This document shows positions 54,425-62,815 of a stretch of DNA of 64,000 nt, piece by piece (position 1 is the first letter of the stretch; every line of letters starts with the position of its first letter). The notes beneath the pieces were generated by a model that worked only from the letters and a program-made list of their open reading frames with translations, was not told where the DNA came from and made no database searches. A program made the position numbers and the translations under genes. The stretch spans positions 1 to 64,000 of the forward strand of contig JACKID010000004.1 of the NCBI GenBank assembly GCA_020638675.1. Direction: 5' to 3'. This DNA comes from Planctomycetota bacterium. GTDB taxonomy: Bacteria > Planctomycetota > UBA8742 > UBA2392.

Positions 54425-55702
54425 ATGCGATGGCTCATACCGTCACTGATTCTCACAACGCTTGCCTTGGCAGGCACGCTCAGCGCCAAGGAAGAACTCG
54501 TCACGCTGCCCAAGCGTGACACCGTACAACTCACCATCTACAACTCGGTTGACCTTACGCTCGTGCGCGAAACGCGCGAGTTGACGTTCAAGCAGGGCAA
54601 CAACCGCCTGCAGTTCAGCTGGGCCAACACGCTGATCGACCCTACCAGTGTCGAATTCAGCGCCCTGACCAACGCCGACAAGCTGGAAGTGCTCGACACC
54701 AGCTACCCGGCCGAGAGCAACCAGATGCTGATCTGGACTGTTGCCGCGGACGCCGCGGTCAGCGCCAAGGTCGAGATCAGCTACTTCACCAGCGGCATCT
54801 CCTGGGGCGCCGAATACCACGGCATGCTCAGCACCGACGAGCGCAGCATGAAGCTGACCGGCTACGTCGGCGTCAGCAACAACTCGGGCGAAGAATATGA
54901 GGACGCACACGTGCGTCTTGTGGTCGGCAGCATTCACGTCGTCGAAGAAATCGCAGCCCTGGCCGGCGGCGCGCGCCAGCAGCGCATGAAAGAAGCTTAC
55001 GGCAAGATGCGAGATGCGGACCGCACCGAGAACCAGAAGAAAGACATCATCAAGGAAGGCCTGTCCGAGTACTACATCTACGCGGTCGAAGGCACGGAAA
55101 CGATTCCGAACGGCTGGTCCAAGCGCCTTGAAAGCTTCGTCCAGACCGGCGTGCCGCTGCAGACGGTCTACACCTGGGACACACAGAAGTACGGCGCATA
55201 CCTCGCGAAGCTGCTGGTGTTCAAGAACGACGAAGCCCACAAGCTAGGCAAAGAGCCGCTGCCGGCCGGCATCGTGCGCTTGTATCGCGACGCGGGCGGC
55301 AACCGCCTTGGCTTCGTCGGGATGGTCGTGACGGACTACATCCCGAAGAACGACGAAGTAAAGGTGAACGCCGGCGTCGACCCGGAAGTCCAGATCAAGT
55401 CCAAGCGCACCAGCTTCAAGAAGGACAACCTCACCTTCGGCTGGAACGGCAACAAGCAATACCTGCGCGGCTGGGACACGGTCGAAGACTTCGAGATTGA
55501 GCTCAAGAACTTTCGCAACCGCGACGTCGACTTCGAGGTCAACATCGTGCTCAGCGGCGACTTCGACGTCGAAAGCAAGACCGCTTCCACCAAGATCGAT
55601 TACCGCACCCACCGCTTCAGCCTGAACATCAAGGCGGGTGAGAGCACGACGATTGTCTACAACGTCCGCACCCGCAACGGATCAAACGTACGCAACAAGT
55701 AA
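54425..55702 (+). CDS. Exported DUF4139-type protein, paralogue 1
   Basis: ATG 54425 with AAAGGAG gives 425 residues with a signal peptide (cleavage near LSAKEE). Shared family segments: LTIYNSVDLTLVRE, NRLQFSWANTLIDPTSVEF, YPAESNQMLIWTV, NNSGEEYEDAHVRLVVG, SEYYIYAVEGTETIPNGWSKRL and FKNDEAHKLGKEPLP. It is related to the DUF4139/mucoidy-inhibitor-like proteins with a beta-sandwich fold. First of four tandem paralogues, all on + with short gaps, so one operon. Periplasmic or surface role; no biochemical function known to me. Confidence 0.85.
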   Translation: MRWLIPSLILTTLALAGTLSAKEELVTLPKRDTVQLTIYNSVDLTLVRETRELTFKQGNNRLQFSWANTLIDPTSVEFSALTNADKLEVLDTSYPAESNQMLIWTVAADAAVSAKVEISYFTSGISWGAEYHGMLSTDERSMKLTGYVGVSNNSGEEYEDAHVRLVVGSIHVVEEIAALAGGARQQRMKEAYGKMRDADRTENQKKDIIKEGLSEYYIYAVEGTETIPNGWSKRLESFVQTGVPLQTVYTWDTQKYGAYLAKLLVFKNDEAHKLGKEPLPAGIVRLYRDAGGNRLGFVGMVVTDYIPKNDEVKVNAGVDPEVQIKSKRTSFKKDNLTFGWNGNKQYLRGWDTVEDFEIELKNFRNRDVDFEVNIVLSGDFDVESKTASTKIDYRTHRFSLNIKAGESTTIVYNVRTRNGSNVRNK

Positions 55703-55730
55703 CCGGCACTTGCCGCGAAAGGACATAGCC

Positions 55731-56846
55731 ATGAACAAGCGACTCATTCTCTCAATCGCAGGCACCGCGCTGGTTGCAAGCGTCATCGGTATCAGCCAGC
55801 CCGACACGGCCGAGGCGCGCATCAAGCTCGCCACTCTGCCCGACAAGGAAGCGGTGGTGGTGCGCTTCGATCACCCCAACCAGGTGCTCGTCGAGGAAGA
55901 GCGCACGATCAGCCTGCAGAAGGGCGTGAACACGGTGGACTACAGCTGGGCCGGCACGAACATCGACAAGGGCAGCATCGTGTTCCGCGCCGTGGACCCG
56001 AACAGCAAGGTTGAGATTCTCTCGACCAGCTATCCGCCGGGCGAAGCGGCCCTGACCTGGTCGATCGCAAGCCCCGACGCGCGCAGCGAGAAGTTCCGCC
56101 TCAGCTACCTGATGGCGAACATCCAGCGCGAGACGGACTACCGCGCGATCGTCAGCAACGATGAGAAGACGCTGACCTTCCGCCACTACTTCAAGATCCG
56201 CAACTGGTCCGGCGGCACGTTCGACAGCGCCGACTTCATCACCCGCGACGGCAAGACCTTCGAGAAGGGCCTCGACCAGGGCGAAGCCAAGCGCGTGCTG
56301 GTGAACAAGTGGGAAAAGGTGCAGCTCACCAAAGAGTACGTCTACGACCAGTACCGCAGCAGCGAAGGCAAGGTCATGACGGACTACGTGCTCAAGAACA
56401 CCAAGGAAATGGGCCTCGGCGCCATTCCGCTCGAGTACGGCAAGGTCCGCATCTACCAGGACGACGGCAAGGGCACGACCGCCTTCACCGGCGAAGACTG
56501 GGGCAGCTTCACCCCCATCGGCGACGACATGCGCCTGAACATCGGCATCGCGCAGGACATCAAGGTCGAATTCAAGAAGATGGTCAACGACGTCGAGAAT
56601 CGCCGCGGCAACGTGTGGGACACCAACGAAGTCGACGAGTACGAGATCAAGAACTTCAAGGACAGCGAAGCCGAGCTGATCCTCGTCCTGCGCGTGCAGG
56701 GTGAGTGGGAAATGCAGAAAGACAGCGAAGGCTACACCAGCTACGAGCGCGTCGACAACGAGACCATCAAGTTCAAGGTCAAGTGCCCCGCCAAGGGCAC
56801 GCCGATCAAGCTCAAGTTCCACTACAAGCGCCTCAACAACTGGTAG
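55731..56846 (+). CDS. Exported DUF4139-like protein, divergent paralogue 2
   Basis: ATG 55731 (AAAGGA upstream) gives 371 residues with a signal peptide ending near AEARI. Sequence identity to its neighbours is low but the layout is the same: a first beta-sandwich (VRFDHPNQVLVEEERTISLQKGVNTVDYSWAGTNIDKGSIVFRAVD), SYPPGEAALTW, FRHYFKIRNWSGG and a C-terminal YEIKNFKDSEAELILVLRV. It lacks the SEYYIY/GWSKRL segment of the other three. It is probably an older duplicate or a distinct subunit in the same complex. Confidence 0.75.
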   Translation: MNKRLILSIAGTALVASVIGISQPDTAEARIKLATLPDKEAVVVRFDHPNQVLVEEERTISLQKGVNTVDYSWAGTNIDKGSIVFRAVDPNSKVEILSTSYPPGEAALTWSIASPDARSEKFRLSYLMANIQRETDYRAIVSNDEKTLTFRHYFKIRNWSGGTFDSADFITRDGKTFEKGLDQGEAKRVLVNKWEKVQLTKEYVYDQYRSSEGKVMTDYVLKNTKEMGLGAIPLEYGKVRIYQDDGKGTTAFTGEDWGSFTPIGDDMRLNIGIAQDIKVEFKKMVNDVENRRGNVWDTNEVDEYEIKNFKDSEAELILVLRVQGEWEMQKDSEGYTSYERVDNETIKFKVKCPAKGTPIKLKFHYKRLNNW

Positions 56847-56915
56847 GCCCGTGTCGGGCCGGACATGACGGGGCGGCGTGAAACCGCCCCCACCTGGACC
56901 TTGAGAGATCCGAAG

Positions 56916-58214
56916 ATGCGCCTGCTGCTCCCCATCCTTGCCCTGCTGATCGCCGCGCCGCTGGCGGCCAAGGAAGAGCTCGTCACACTGCCCGAGCGCG
57001 ACTCGGTTCAGCTGACGATCTACAACAGCGAGGACCTGACCCTGGTGCGCGAGCGCCGCCGCCTGACCTTCAAGGAAGGCGACAACCGCATCCAGTTCTC
57101 ATGGGCCAACACGCTGATCGACCCGACCAGCGTCGAGTTCGAGCCCGTCGGCGACGAAGCCAAAAAAGCGCTCGAAGTCCGCGACACCAGCTACCCGGCC
57201 GAATCCCACGAGATGCTGATCTGGACGGTGACCTGCACCAAACCCGCGGGCTATGAAGTCCAGATCAGCTACTTCACCAGCGGCATCAGCTGGAGCGCTG
57301 AGTACACGGGCATCGTTGACGCCGGCGAAAACAATGTCGATCTCACGGCCTACGTGACCGTGCACAACAACAGCGGCGAAGAATACGAGGGCGCGTCCGT
57401 GCGACTGGTCGTCGGCGTGATTCACCTGGTAGAGCGCATCATCGACCTTGCCCAGCCCGGCGAGAAGAGTGGTCGGGGCTGGAACCGGCGCGACGTCGAG
57501 GAAATGGAACGCGCGATGGAAGACGCCAAGGACGAAGCCAACGATGACGGCATGGTCCGCGCCAAGGAGATCCAGAAGGCCGGGTTGAGCGAGTACTACA
57601 TCTACACCGTCGGCGGCACCGAGACGATCCCGAACGGCTGGTCCAAGCGCCTGCGCAGCTTCGAAGTGAAGAGCGTGCCGCTGAAGACCGTCTATCGGCT
57701 TGAGCCCGACAAGTTCGGCTACGCATTCACCAAGGTCCTCGAGTTCAAGAACGACGAAGAACACAAGCTCGGCAAGGAGCCGCTGCCCGACGGGCTGCTG
57801 CGCCTCTACCGCGACGCGGGCGACGGGCGTCTTGGCTTCATGGGCGCGCTGGCCAGCAAGTACATCCCCAAGAACGAGGAAGTGAAGGTCAACGTCGGGC
57901 CCGACGCCGAGTGCACGCTGAAGGAAAAGCGCACCTCACTGAAGAAGAAAGACCTGGTCTTCAGCCAGTGGAGCCAGCTGGTGGGCTACACCACGGTCGA
58001 GACCTTCGAGCTGGAAGTGAAGAACTTCCGTGCCCGCGACGTCGAGGTCGAAATCCACCGCACCACGGCCGGCGACTTTGATTTCGACAGCGAAGACAAG
58101 TGGGAAAAACACGACGCCGACACGCAGAAGATCCACTTCACACTCAAGGCCGGCGAAACCCGCAAGCTGCCGATTACCATCACCACACGCCAGGGAACGA
58201 ACAGCAGGAAGTAG
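56916..58214 (+). CDS. Exported DUF4139-type protein, paralogue 3
   Basis: ATG 56916 gives 432 residues with a signal peptide (AAPLAAKEE). It matches paralogue 1 in every shared segment (IQFSWANTLIDPTSVEF, ISYFTSGISWSAEY, SEYYIYTVGGTETIPNGWSKRL, FKNDEEHKLGKEPLP). It has a charged insertion around 190-215 (KSGRGWNRRDVEEMERAMEDA) that may be a surface loop. The stop is seven bases before paralogue 4. Confidence 0.85.
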   Translation: MRLLLPILALLIAAPLAAKEELVTLPERDSVQLTIYNSEDLTLVRERRRLTFKEGDNRIQFSWANTLIDPTSVEFEPVGDEAKKALEVRDTSYPAESHEMLIWTVTCTKPAGYEVQISYFTSGISWSAEYTGIVDAGENNVDLTAYVTVHNNSGEEYEGASVRLVVGVIHLVERIIDLAQPGEKSGRGWNRRDVEEMERAMEDAKDEANDDGMVRAKEIQKAGLSEYYIYTVGGTETIPNGWSKRLRSFEVKSVPLKTVYRLEPDKFGYAFTKVLEFKNDEEHKLGKEPLPDGLLRLYRDAGDGRLGFMGALASKYIPKNEEVKVNVGPDAECTLKEKRTSLKKKDLVFSQWSQLVGYTTVETFELEVKNFRARDVEVEIHRTTAGDFDFDSEDKWEKHDADTQKIHFTLKAGETRKLPITITTRQGTNSRK

Positions 58215-58221
58215 GCAAGCC

Positions 58222-59529
58222 ATGAACCGGATCGCACTCTTGCTGCTAGCACTCGCCATCGCGGCGCCGCTCTTCGCCAAGGAAGAACTGGTCACGCTGC
58301 CCGAGCGGGACTCGGTCCAGCTCACGATCTACAACAGCGAAGACTGCACGCTGGTCAGCGAACAGCGCTCGCTCAGCTTCAAACAGGGCAACAACCGCCT
58401 GCAGTTCAGCTGGGCCAACACGCTGATCGACCCGACCAGCGTTGAGTTCGCGCCGGTAGGCGAAGACGCGCAGGATGCCCTCGAGGTTCTCGACATCAGC
58501 TACCCGGCCGAGAGCTCGGAGATGCTGATCTGGACGGTCGCCTGCACCAAGCCGGGCGGCTACACGGTTGAAATCAGCTACTTCACCAGCGGCATAAGCT
58601 GGAGCGCCGAGTACACGGGCCAGGTAAACGCCGGCGAAAGCGCCATGGACCTGACGGCGTACGTGACCGTCACGAATCATTCCGGCGAAGAGTACGAAGA
58701 CGCCGAGGTCCGCCTGGTCGTCGGCGTGATTCACCTGGTCGAGCGCATCGTCGACCTCGCACGCCCCCGCTATCCCGCGCCTGCACCCGCGCCGCCCGAG
58801 GCGCCAATGGACAAGGGCGAGATGCGCAGGATGGCCCGCGGCGCCGAGAAAGGCGCCGGTGGCGGCGGGATGCAACGCCCGAAGGAGATCCAGAAGGCCG
58901 GGTTGAGCGAGTACTACATCTACTCGATCGAAGGCACCGAGACGATCCCGACCGGCTGGTCCAAGCGCCTGCGCAGCTTCGAGATGAAGGATGTGCCGCT
59001 GAAGACCGTCTATCGGCTCGAGCCCGACAAGTTCGGCCCCACCTTCACCAAGGTGCTCGAGTTCAAGAACGACGAGGAACACAAGCTGGGCAAAGAGCCG
59101 CTGCCCGACGGGCTGGTGCGCTTGTACAAGAAAATGGGCGACGGGCGCCTCGGCTACATGGGCGCAATCTTCAGCAAGTACATCCCCAAGAACGAAGAAG
59201 TGAAGGTCAACGTCGGGCCGGACGCCGAGTGCACCATGAGCGAGAAACGCATATCGCTCAAGAAGAAGGACCTGACGTTCAACCAGTGGAGCCAACTGGT
59301 CGGATGGACGACCGTCGAGGATTTCGAGACGGAGGTCAAGAACTTCCGCGACCGCGATGTGGAGATCGAAATCCACCGAACCATGGCCGGCAAGTTCGAG
59401 TTCGACAGCGACGACGCGTGGGAGAAGCACGACGCCGACACGCAGAAGATCCACTTCACGCTCAAGGCCGGCGAAACCCGCAAGCTGAAATTCAAGGTCA
59501 CTACCCAGTTCGGCGAGAACGCGAAGTAG
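58222..59529 (+). CDS. Exported DUF4139-type protein, paralogue 4
   Basis: ATG 58222 gives 435 residues with a signal peptide ending near APLFAKEE. It is closest to paralogue 3, with a Pro/Ala-rich then Gly-rich insert (PAPAPAPPEAP, GAGGGG) at about 185-220 in the same position. Last gene of the operon; it converges with the methyltransferase gene six bases later. Confidence 0.85.
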   Translation: MNRIALLLLALAIAAPLFAKEELVTLPERDSVQLTIYNSEDCTLVSEQRSLSFKQGNNRLQFSWANTLIDPTSVEFAPVGEDAQDALEVLDISYPAESSEMLIWTVACTKPGGYTVEISYFTSGISWSAEYTGQVNAGESAMDLTAYVTVTNHSGEEYEDAEVRLVVGVIHLVERIVDLARPRYPAPAPAPPEAPMDKGEMRRMARGAEKGAGGGGMQRPKEIQKAGLSEYYIYSIEGTETIPTGWSKRLRSFEMKDVPLKTVYRLEPDKFGPTFTKVLEFKNDEEHKLGKEPLPDGLVRLYKKMGDGRLGYMGAIFSKYIPKNEEVKVNVGPDAECTMSEKRISLKKKDLTFNQWSQLVGWTTVEDFETEVKNFRDRDVEIEIHRTMAGKFEFDSDDAWEKHDADTQKIHFTLKAGETRKLKFKVTTQFGENAK

Positions 59530-59535
59530 CGCGCG

Positions 59536-60888
59536 TTAGGCCAGGTACGCGCGCTCGACCAGCACGTTCAGCTCGGCCGGATCGCCACGGCCTGCCTGAA
59601 TCGCGCGTGACGCGCCCGCAATCTGCCCGTACAGATGCCCGACTTCCCCGCCCGGCACAGGCAACGCGCGCAGGTGGCTGATCTTCACTTGCGGAAACGA
59701 GCGCTGGCGGGCATCGCGGAACATCGCGCGGTGGATGCGCGCCACGACATCGCTGTTGAGCACGCCCAGCAGGTAATCCACGTCATGCTCCGGCGCGCCG
59801 TAGCAGGCCAGTACCGAGTTGCGGAAGTACGCCCAGGGCTCGTGCTTTGCGGCGATCGGTCGAGACGCAGTCTGCCGCAGCACGATTGTTGCGTCCCGGT
59901 AGCGCGCCTCGCCCGCAACCCGGGCGTAGCGGCCTTCGGGCAGCTCGACATCCAGCAACCGGTGAGACGGCTGGGCCAGACGAAAAGGCTCGATGTCGCG
60001 CCCGACGCGCAGCGGCCTGCCGTCGCCTTCCCGCGCGACAATCAACTGCGCAGCGTTTCCCGTGTGTACGCCGACATCGGCAAAGCTCTCGCCCGGCAGA
60101 GGCTTGAAGCGCCGCACGCGGGCCAGCAATGCTGCATCTTCATCCGGCAGCCATGGGCGCTCGGTGCCGGAGCCCGCGCCGAACACGAACAGCCCCGTCG
60201 GCTCGGTCACGCCATCAAAATGGTCCTCACCAAGCTCTATCGCGTGCTCAAGCGTAAAGCGCGAAGTGATCGCCCGGCGCGCCGGTCCGTAGCCCGCAAG
60301 ATCCGCCATCTGCATCGGAAGCACCAGCCCGAGACGCCCGCCGCCCTGCCTCGTCAACCGCGCGCACTGTTCCGCAAACGCGGTATGCAGCGCCGGCCAG
60401 CCTGCGAAGGCGGGAAACCTCGCCGCCAGTTCGGCCCGGCGAGCGGGTGGCAGCTCGTTCGCGTGCCGCCCGGAGTAGCTGATCCAGGGCGGATTCGCGA
60501 GTACTGCGTCGTAGTCACCCGTCGCCGCCAAACCGTCGCGCACGGCCGCAACTTCCCCGTACGGCAAGCCAAGGCCGGCCGCCGCAGCGGACAGGACGTC
60601 ATTGCAGGCACGGACGCAGTCCTCCTCAATGTCCCAACCCGCCATCCCGCCGCCGAGCCAGTAGGCCACCCACTCCGGGCGTTCGCTCGCCGCCCACTCC
60701 ATTGCACCCAGCAACAGTGCGCCGGCACCGCAGGCCGGGTCCAGCACCGTCGGCGGGGCTTCCAGCGTTTCCAGCACAAGTTGAGCAAGCCGCAACGCGC
60801 TCTCACGCGGTGTGAACACCCGGCCCGGCCCGCGTGCGTGCAAGCGGGCGGCTGCATCGTGAAGCATCCATGCACGGTCCAGGTTCAA
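59536..60888 (-). CDS. Orphan DNA N6-adenine methyltransferase
   Basis: Up to 450 residues from TTG 60888 (ATG 60867 is an alternative start). The AdoMet motif DPACGAGALLL (residues 50-60) and the catalytic ANPPW (residues 131-135) define a gamma-type N6-adenine methyltransferase of the TaqI/Eco57I-like kind. The C-terminal part (about 300-450), with YRDATIVLRQTAS and FRNSVLACYG, resembles a target-recognition domain. No restriction endonuclease is next to it, so it may be an orphan regulator of gene expression or the remnant of a restriction-modification system. It overlaps the upstream gene by four bases. Confidence 0.85.
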   Translation of the reverse strand: MNLDRAWMLHDAAARLHARGPGRVFTPRESALRLAQLVLETLEAPPTVLDPACGAGALLLGAMEWAASERPEWVAYWLGGGMAGWDIEEDCVRACNDVLSAAAAGLGLPYGEVAAVRDGLAATGDYDAVLANPPWISYSGRHANELPPARRAELAARFPAFAGWPALHTAFAEQCARLTRQGGGRLGLVLPMQMADLAGYGPARRAITSRFTLEHAIELGEDHFDGVTEPTGLFVFGAGSGTERPWLPDEDAALLARVRRFKPLPGESFADVGVHTGNAAQLIVAREGDGRPLRVGRDIEPFRLAQPSHRLLDVELPEGRYARVAGEARYRDATIVLRQTASRPIAAKHEPWAYFRNSVLACYGAPEHDVDYLLGVLNSDVVARIHRAMFRDARQRSFPQVKISHLRALPVPGGEVGHLYGQIAGASRAIQAGRGDPAELNVLVERAYLA

Positions 60889-61745
60889 CGCGGCGCCTTG
60901 AACAACTCGTTGCCGTTTTCGTCCAGCATCTGCAGCGCGGGCTTGTCCTTGTTCGTCACGACCAGCGCGCTGCGCGATTTTCCTTTGCTGTCGGAGATGG
61001 TCAGCCCATTGTCGCCGCCGCGGTCGCTGAACAGCAGCGTGCGAACGGTCTCGGTCTCATCCATTACTCCGATGCCCGCCCAGCCGTCCGTGTTCACGCC
61101 CGCAACCAGACGCCCCTTGCCCTTGCCGTCGCGCATCATCAGCGCCGGCGAGCTGTCGTCCTTGAGTACCAGCTTCATACGCTCATTACCCTTGGCGTCC
61201 ATCAGCAGCATGTTCGGGCGCCCGTCGCTGTTGCCGAACGCGGCGATGTTCTCGCCCTTGGGGTCGTTCATGATCAGCACCGAGTCCTTCTCGCCCTGCA
61301 CGCTCAGCAGGCTGGCGATCTTGCCGTTCGCGTAGTTCAGACTCAGCGTCGGCGCGCCTTCCTTGTCCGTGCCGAGCCCGACGCGCTGGCGGCCTTCCTT
61401 GTCGGCCATCGCAATCGCAGACCAGCCGTCCGCCGTCGCGCCGATCAACACACGCGACTTCTGCTTCGCATCGTTCATGGTGATGGCCGTCGCGCCGTCC
61501 TTCTTGATGCGCACGGCGACGTTGGTGTTCATGTCGTCGCCCCACATCTCGAACTCGGTCGTGCCCCCGACGGCCGACATGCGAATGCGCACCCGCCCGC
61601 GATCGTCGACCAGCTCAAGCCGCTTGGCCTTGAGCGTGTCGGCATCGTCCTGCGCCTGCACGCTCGCGGGCTGCCACAGCCATTGCACCAATGCGCCGCC
61701 GCACAGCGCCGCGACGACGGTCAGGACCAGTTGCATCGATTTCAT
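60885..61745 (-). CDS. Exported or membrane-anchored protein of 23-residue beta-repeats
   Basis: ATG 61745 with GGAGG upstream gives 286 residues. An N-terminal hydrophobic segment (LVLTVVAALCGGALVQWLW) is a signal peptide or anchor. From about residue 85 the chain is nine tandem units of about 23 residues (starts 85, 108, 131, 154, 176, 199, 222, 244, 268), each reading like A-x-L-x-M-x-D-x-K-G-x-x-R-x-x-L-x-x-x-x-D-G. This pattern suggests a beta-hairpin array, such as a beta-propeller or solenoid. Function unknown. Its stop overlaps the methyltransferase start, so the two are translationally coupled. Confidence 0.8.
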   Translation of the reverse strand: MKSMQLVLTVVAALCGGALVQWLWQPASVQAQDDADTLKAKRLELVDDRGRVRIRMSAVGGTTEFEMWGDDMNTNVAVRIKKDGATAITMNDAKQKSRVLIGATADGWSAIAMADKEGRQRVGLGTDKEGAPTLSLNYANGKIASLLSVQGEKDSVLIMNDPKGENIAAFGNSDGRPNMLLMDAKGNERMKLVLKDDSSPALMMRDGKGKGRLVAGVNTDGWAGIGVMDETETVRTLLFSDRGGDNGLTISDSKGKSRSALVVTNKDKPALQMLDENGNELFKAPR

Positions 61746-61787
61746 GGATAGCCTCCGCGCACAGTCTAGCTGCGCGAAGACACGGGA

Positions 61788-61976
61788 TCACTTCCTGCGC
61801 GGCTTGAACTTTGGGTACAGAGCCTGCCTGTGCGTCGGCTGGCCGCCCGCGACAGTGCCTCGCCCGGCGTGGGTCGTCGGCATCTGCGGCGAGGCGTGCT
61901 GCGCCAGAGCATCCTCTTCGGTGCCCTTCAACTGCTTGGCGTTGCCGCCCTCTTCGTGCCAGTTGGCCTGTCTCAT
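61788..61976 (-). CDS. Small protein, 62 residues, coupled to the CPTS thioredoxin-like gene
   Basis: ATG 61976 overlaps the TGA of the upstream gene (ATGA), so translation is coupled. The 62-residue product is His/Gln/Lys-rich and basic at the end (FKPRRK), with GC-rich third positions. No family recognised. It could be a short accessory protein or just a chance frame. Confidence 0.5.
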   Translation of the reverse strand: MRQANWHEEGGNAKQLKGTEEDALAQHASPQMPTTHAGRGTVAGGQPTHRQALYPKFKPRRK

Positions 61977-62728
61977 GATTTCTGCGGCCCCGGCTTCTGC
62001 TCTTCAGGATCAACGCGGTCGATCGGGCAGCAGCCCTTGGCGGGCTGGTAGCGCCACTCGGGGTCCTTGCCCTGCGAAAGCTGGCTCAACACCACGCGCA
62101 GGTACTGCACGCCGACGCGCGTCGGGTTGCGGGCATCGTCGATCCCGCCGCGGTACTGCAGGCGGCCTTGCTGGTCGAGCACAAAGACCTCGGCGCTGAC
62201 GCGCGCGCCGAACCGGTCGGCCACCACGTTGCGGTCATCCTTCAGGACGGTCAGCTTCAGGCGGTCCGGGTCGCCGTCGTGGTAGTGGTCCTTCAACTCT
62301 TGAACACTCTCCATCGCGCTGCTGTTGATGCCGTAGAACTGGGCGTCGCCGGCGAAATCGGCCGCGAGCTTGTTCAGGCGCTCTTCATATATCTTGCTGG
62401 TCGGGCAGAAGCTGGAGACCCAAACGATCACCGTCAGCTTTTTCGCCCGGTAGTCGATGGTGTGCACGACGCCGTCGATATCCGGCAGGCTGACCTGCCC
62501 GGGCGAATCATTCAGCTTCAAGCCGGGCAGAGTGTCCGGGATGCTGCCGTCGGGCGTGGCACTTGCGAAATCCACGTGCGCCTGCCCGGGGGTCTCGGAA
62601 ACACCCTCCGGCGCGAGCAGCCCGATATACTCGCAGCAATCCTCAACTTGTTCCGGGATAAAGAGATACGTCGCAAACCCGGTCAGGGCGACGAGACCAA
62701 TCACAACGAGCGGAGTCAGGTATTTCAT
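61973..62728 (-). CDS. Thioredoxin-fold membrane protein with CPTS active site
   Basis: A 251-residue protein with an N-terminal membrane helix and two Cys just after it (DCCEYI). The redoxin core has SSFCPTS (Cys108), where the second active-site Cys is Ser. VFVLDQQGRLQYRGGIDD and the C-terminal KGCCPI resemble the redoxin/AhpC-like group with a Cys in the late loop. It probably works as an oxidoreductase or a thiol-disulfide switch on the periplasmic side. Confidence 0.78.
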   Translation of the reverse strand: MKYLTPLVVIGLVALTGFATYLFIPEQVEDCCEYIGLLAPEGVSETPGQAHVDFASATPDGSIPDTLPGLKLNDSPGQVSLPDIDGVVHTIDYRAKKLTVIVWVSSFCPTSKIYEERLNKLAADFAGDAQFYGINSSAMESVQELKDHYHDGDPDRLKLTVLKDDRNVVADRFGARVSAEVFVLDQQGRLQYRGGIDDARNPTRVGVQYLRVVLSQLSQGKDPEWRYQPAKGCCPIDRVDPEEQKPGPQKS

Positions 62729-62815
62729 GGCTGGAATCTTCGCAACCGCGTACTTTCGACCGTGTTACATGCCCCAGACGATAGCAGGCACGCCCGCTGG
62801 GCATAAGGAGTAATC

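Noticed and set aside
55752..56822. 356-residue minus-strand frame opposite DUF4139 paralogue 2
   Set aside because: Valine/Ala/Asp-rich shadow without signal peptide or motifs.
58246..59454. 402-residue minus-strand frame opposite paralogue 4
   Set aside because: Similar shadow frames appear opposite the other paralogues, so this is a by-product of codon bias.
59635..61335. 566-residue plus-strand frame opposite the methyltransferase
   Set aside because: The minus strand carries AdoMet and NPPW motifs; this frame is Arg/Gln/His-rich noise.
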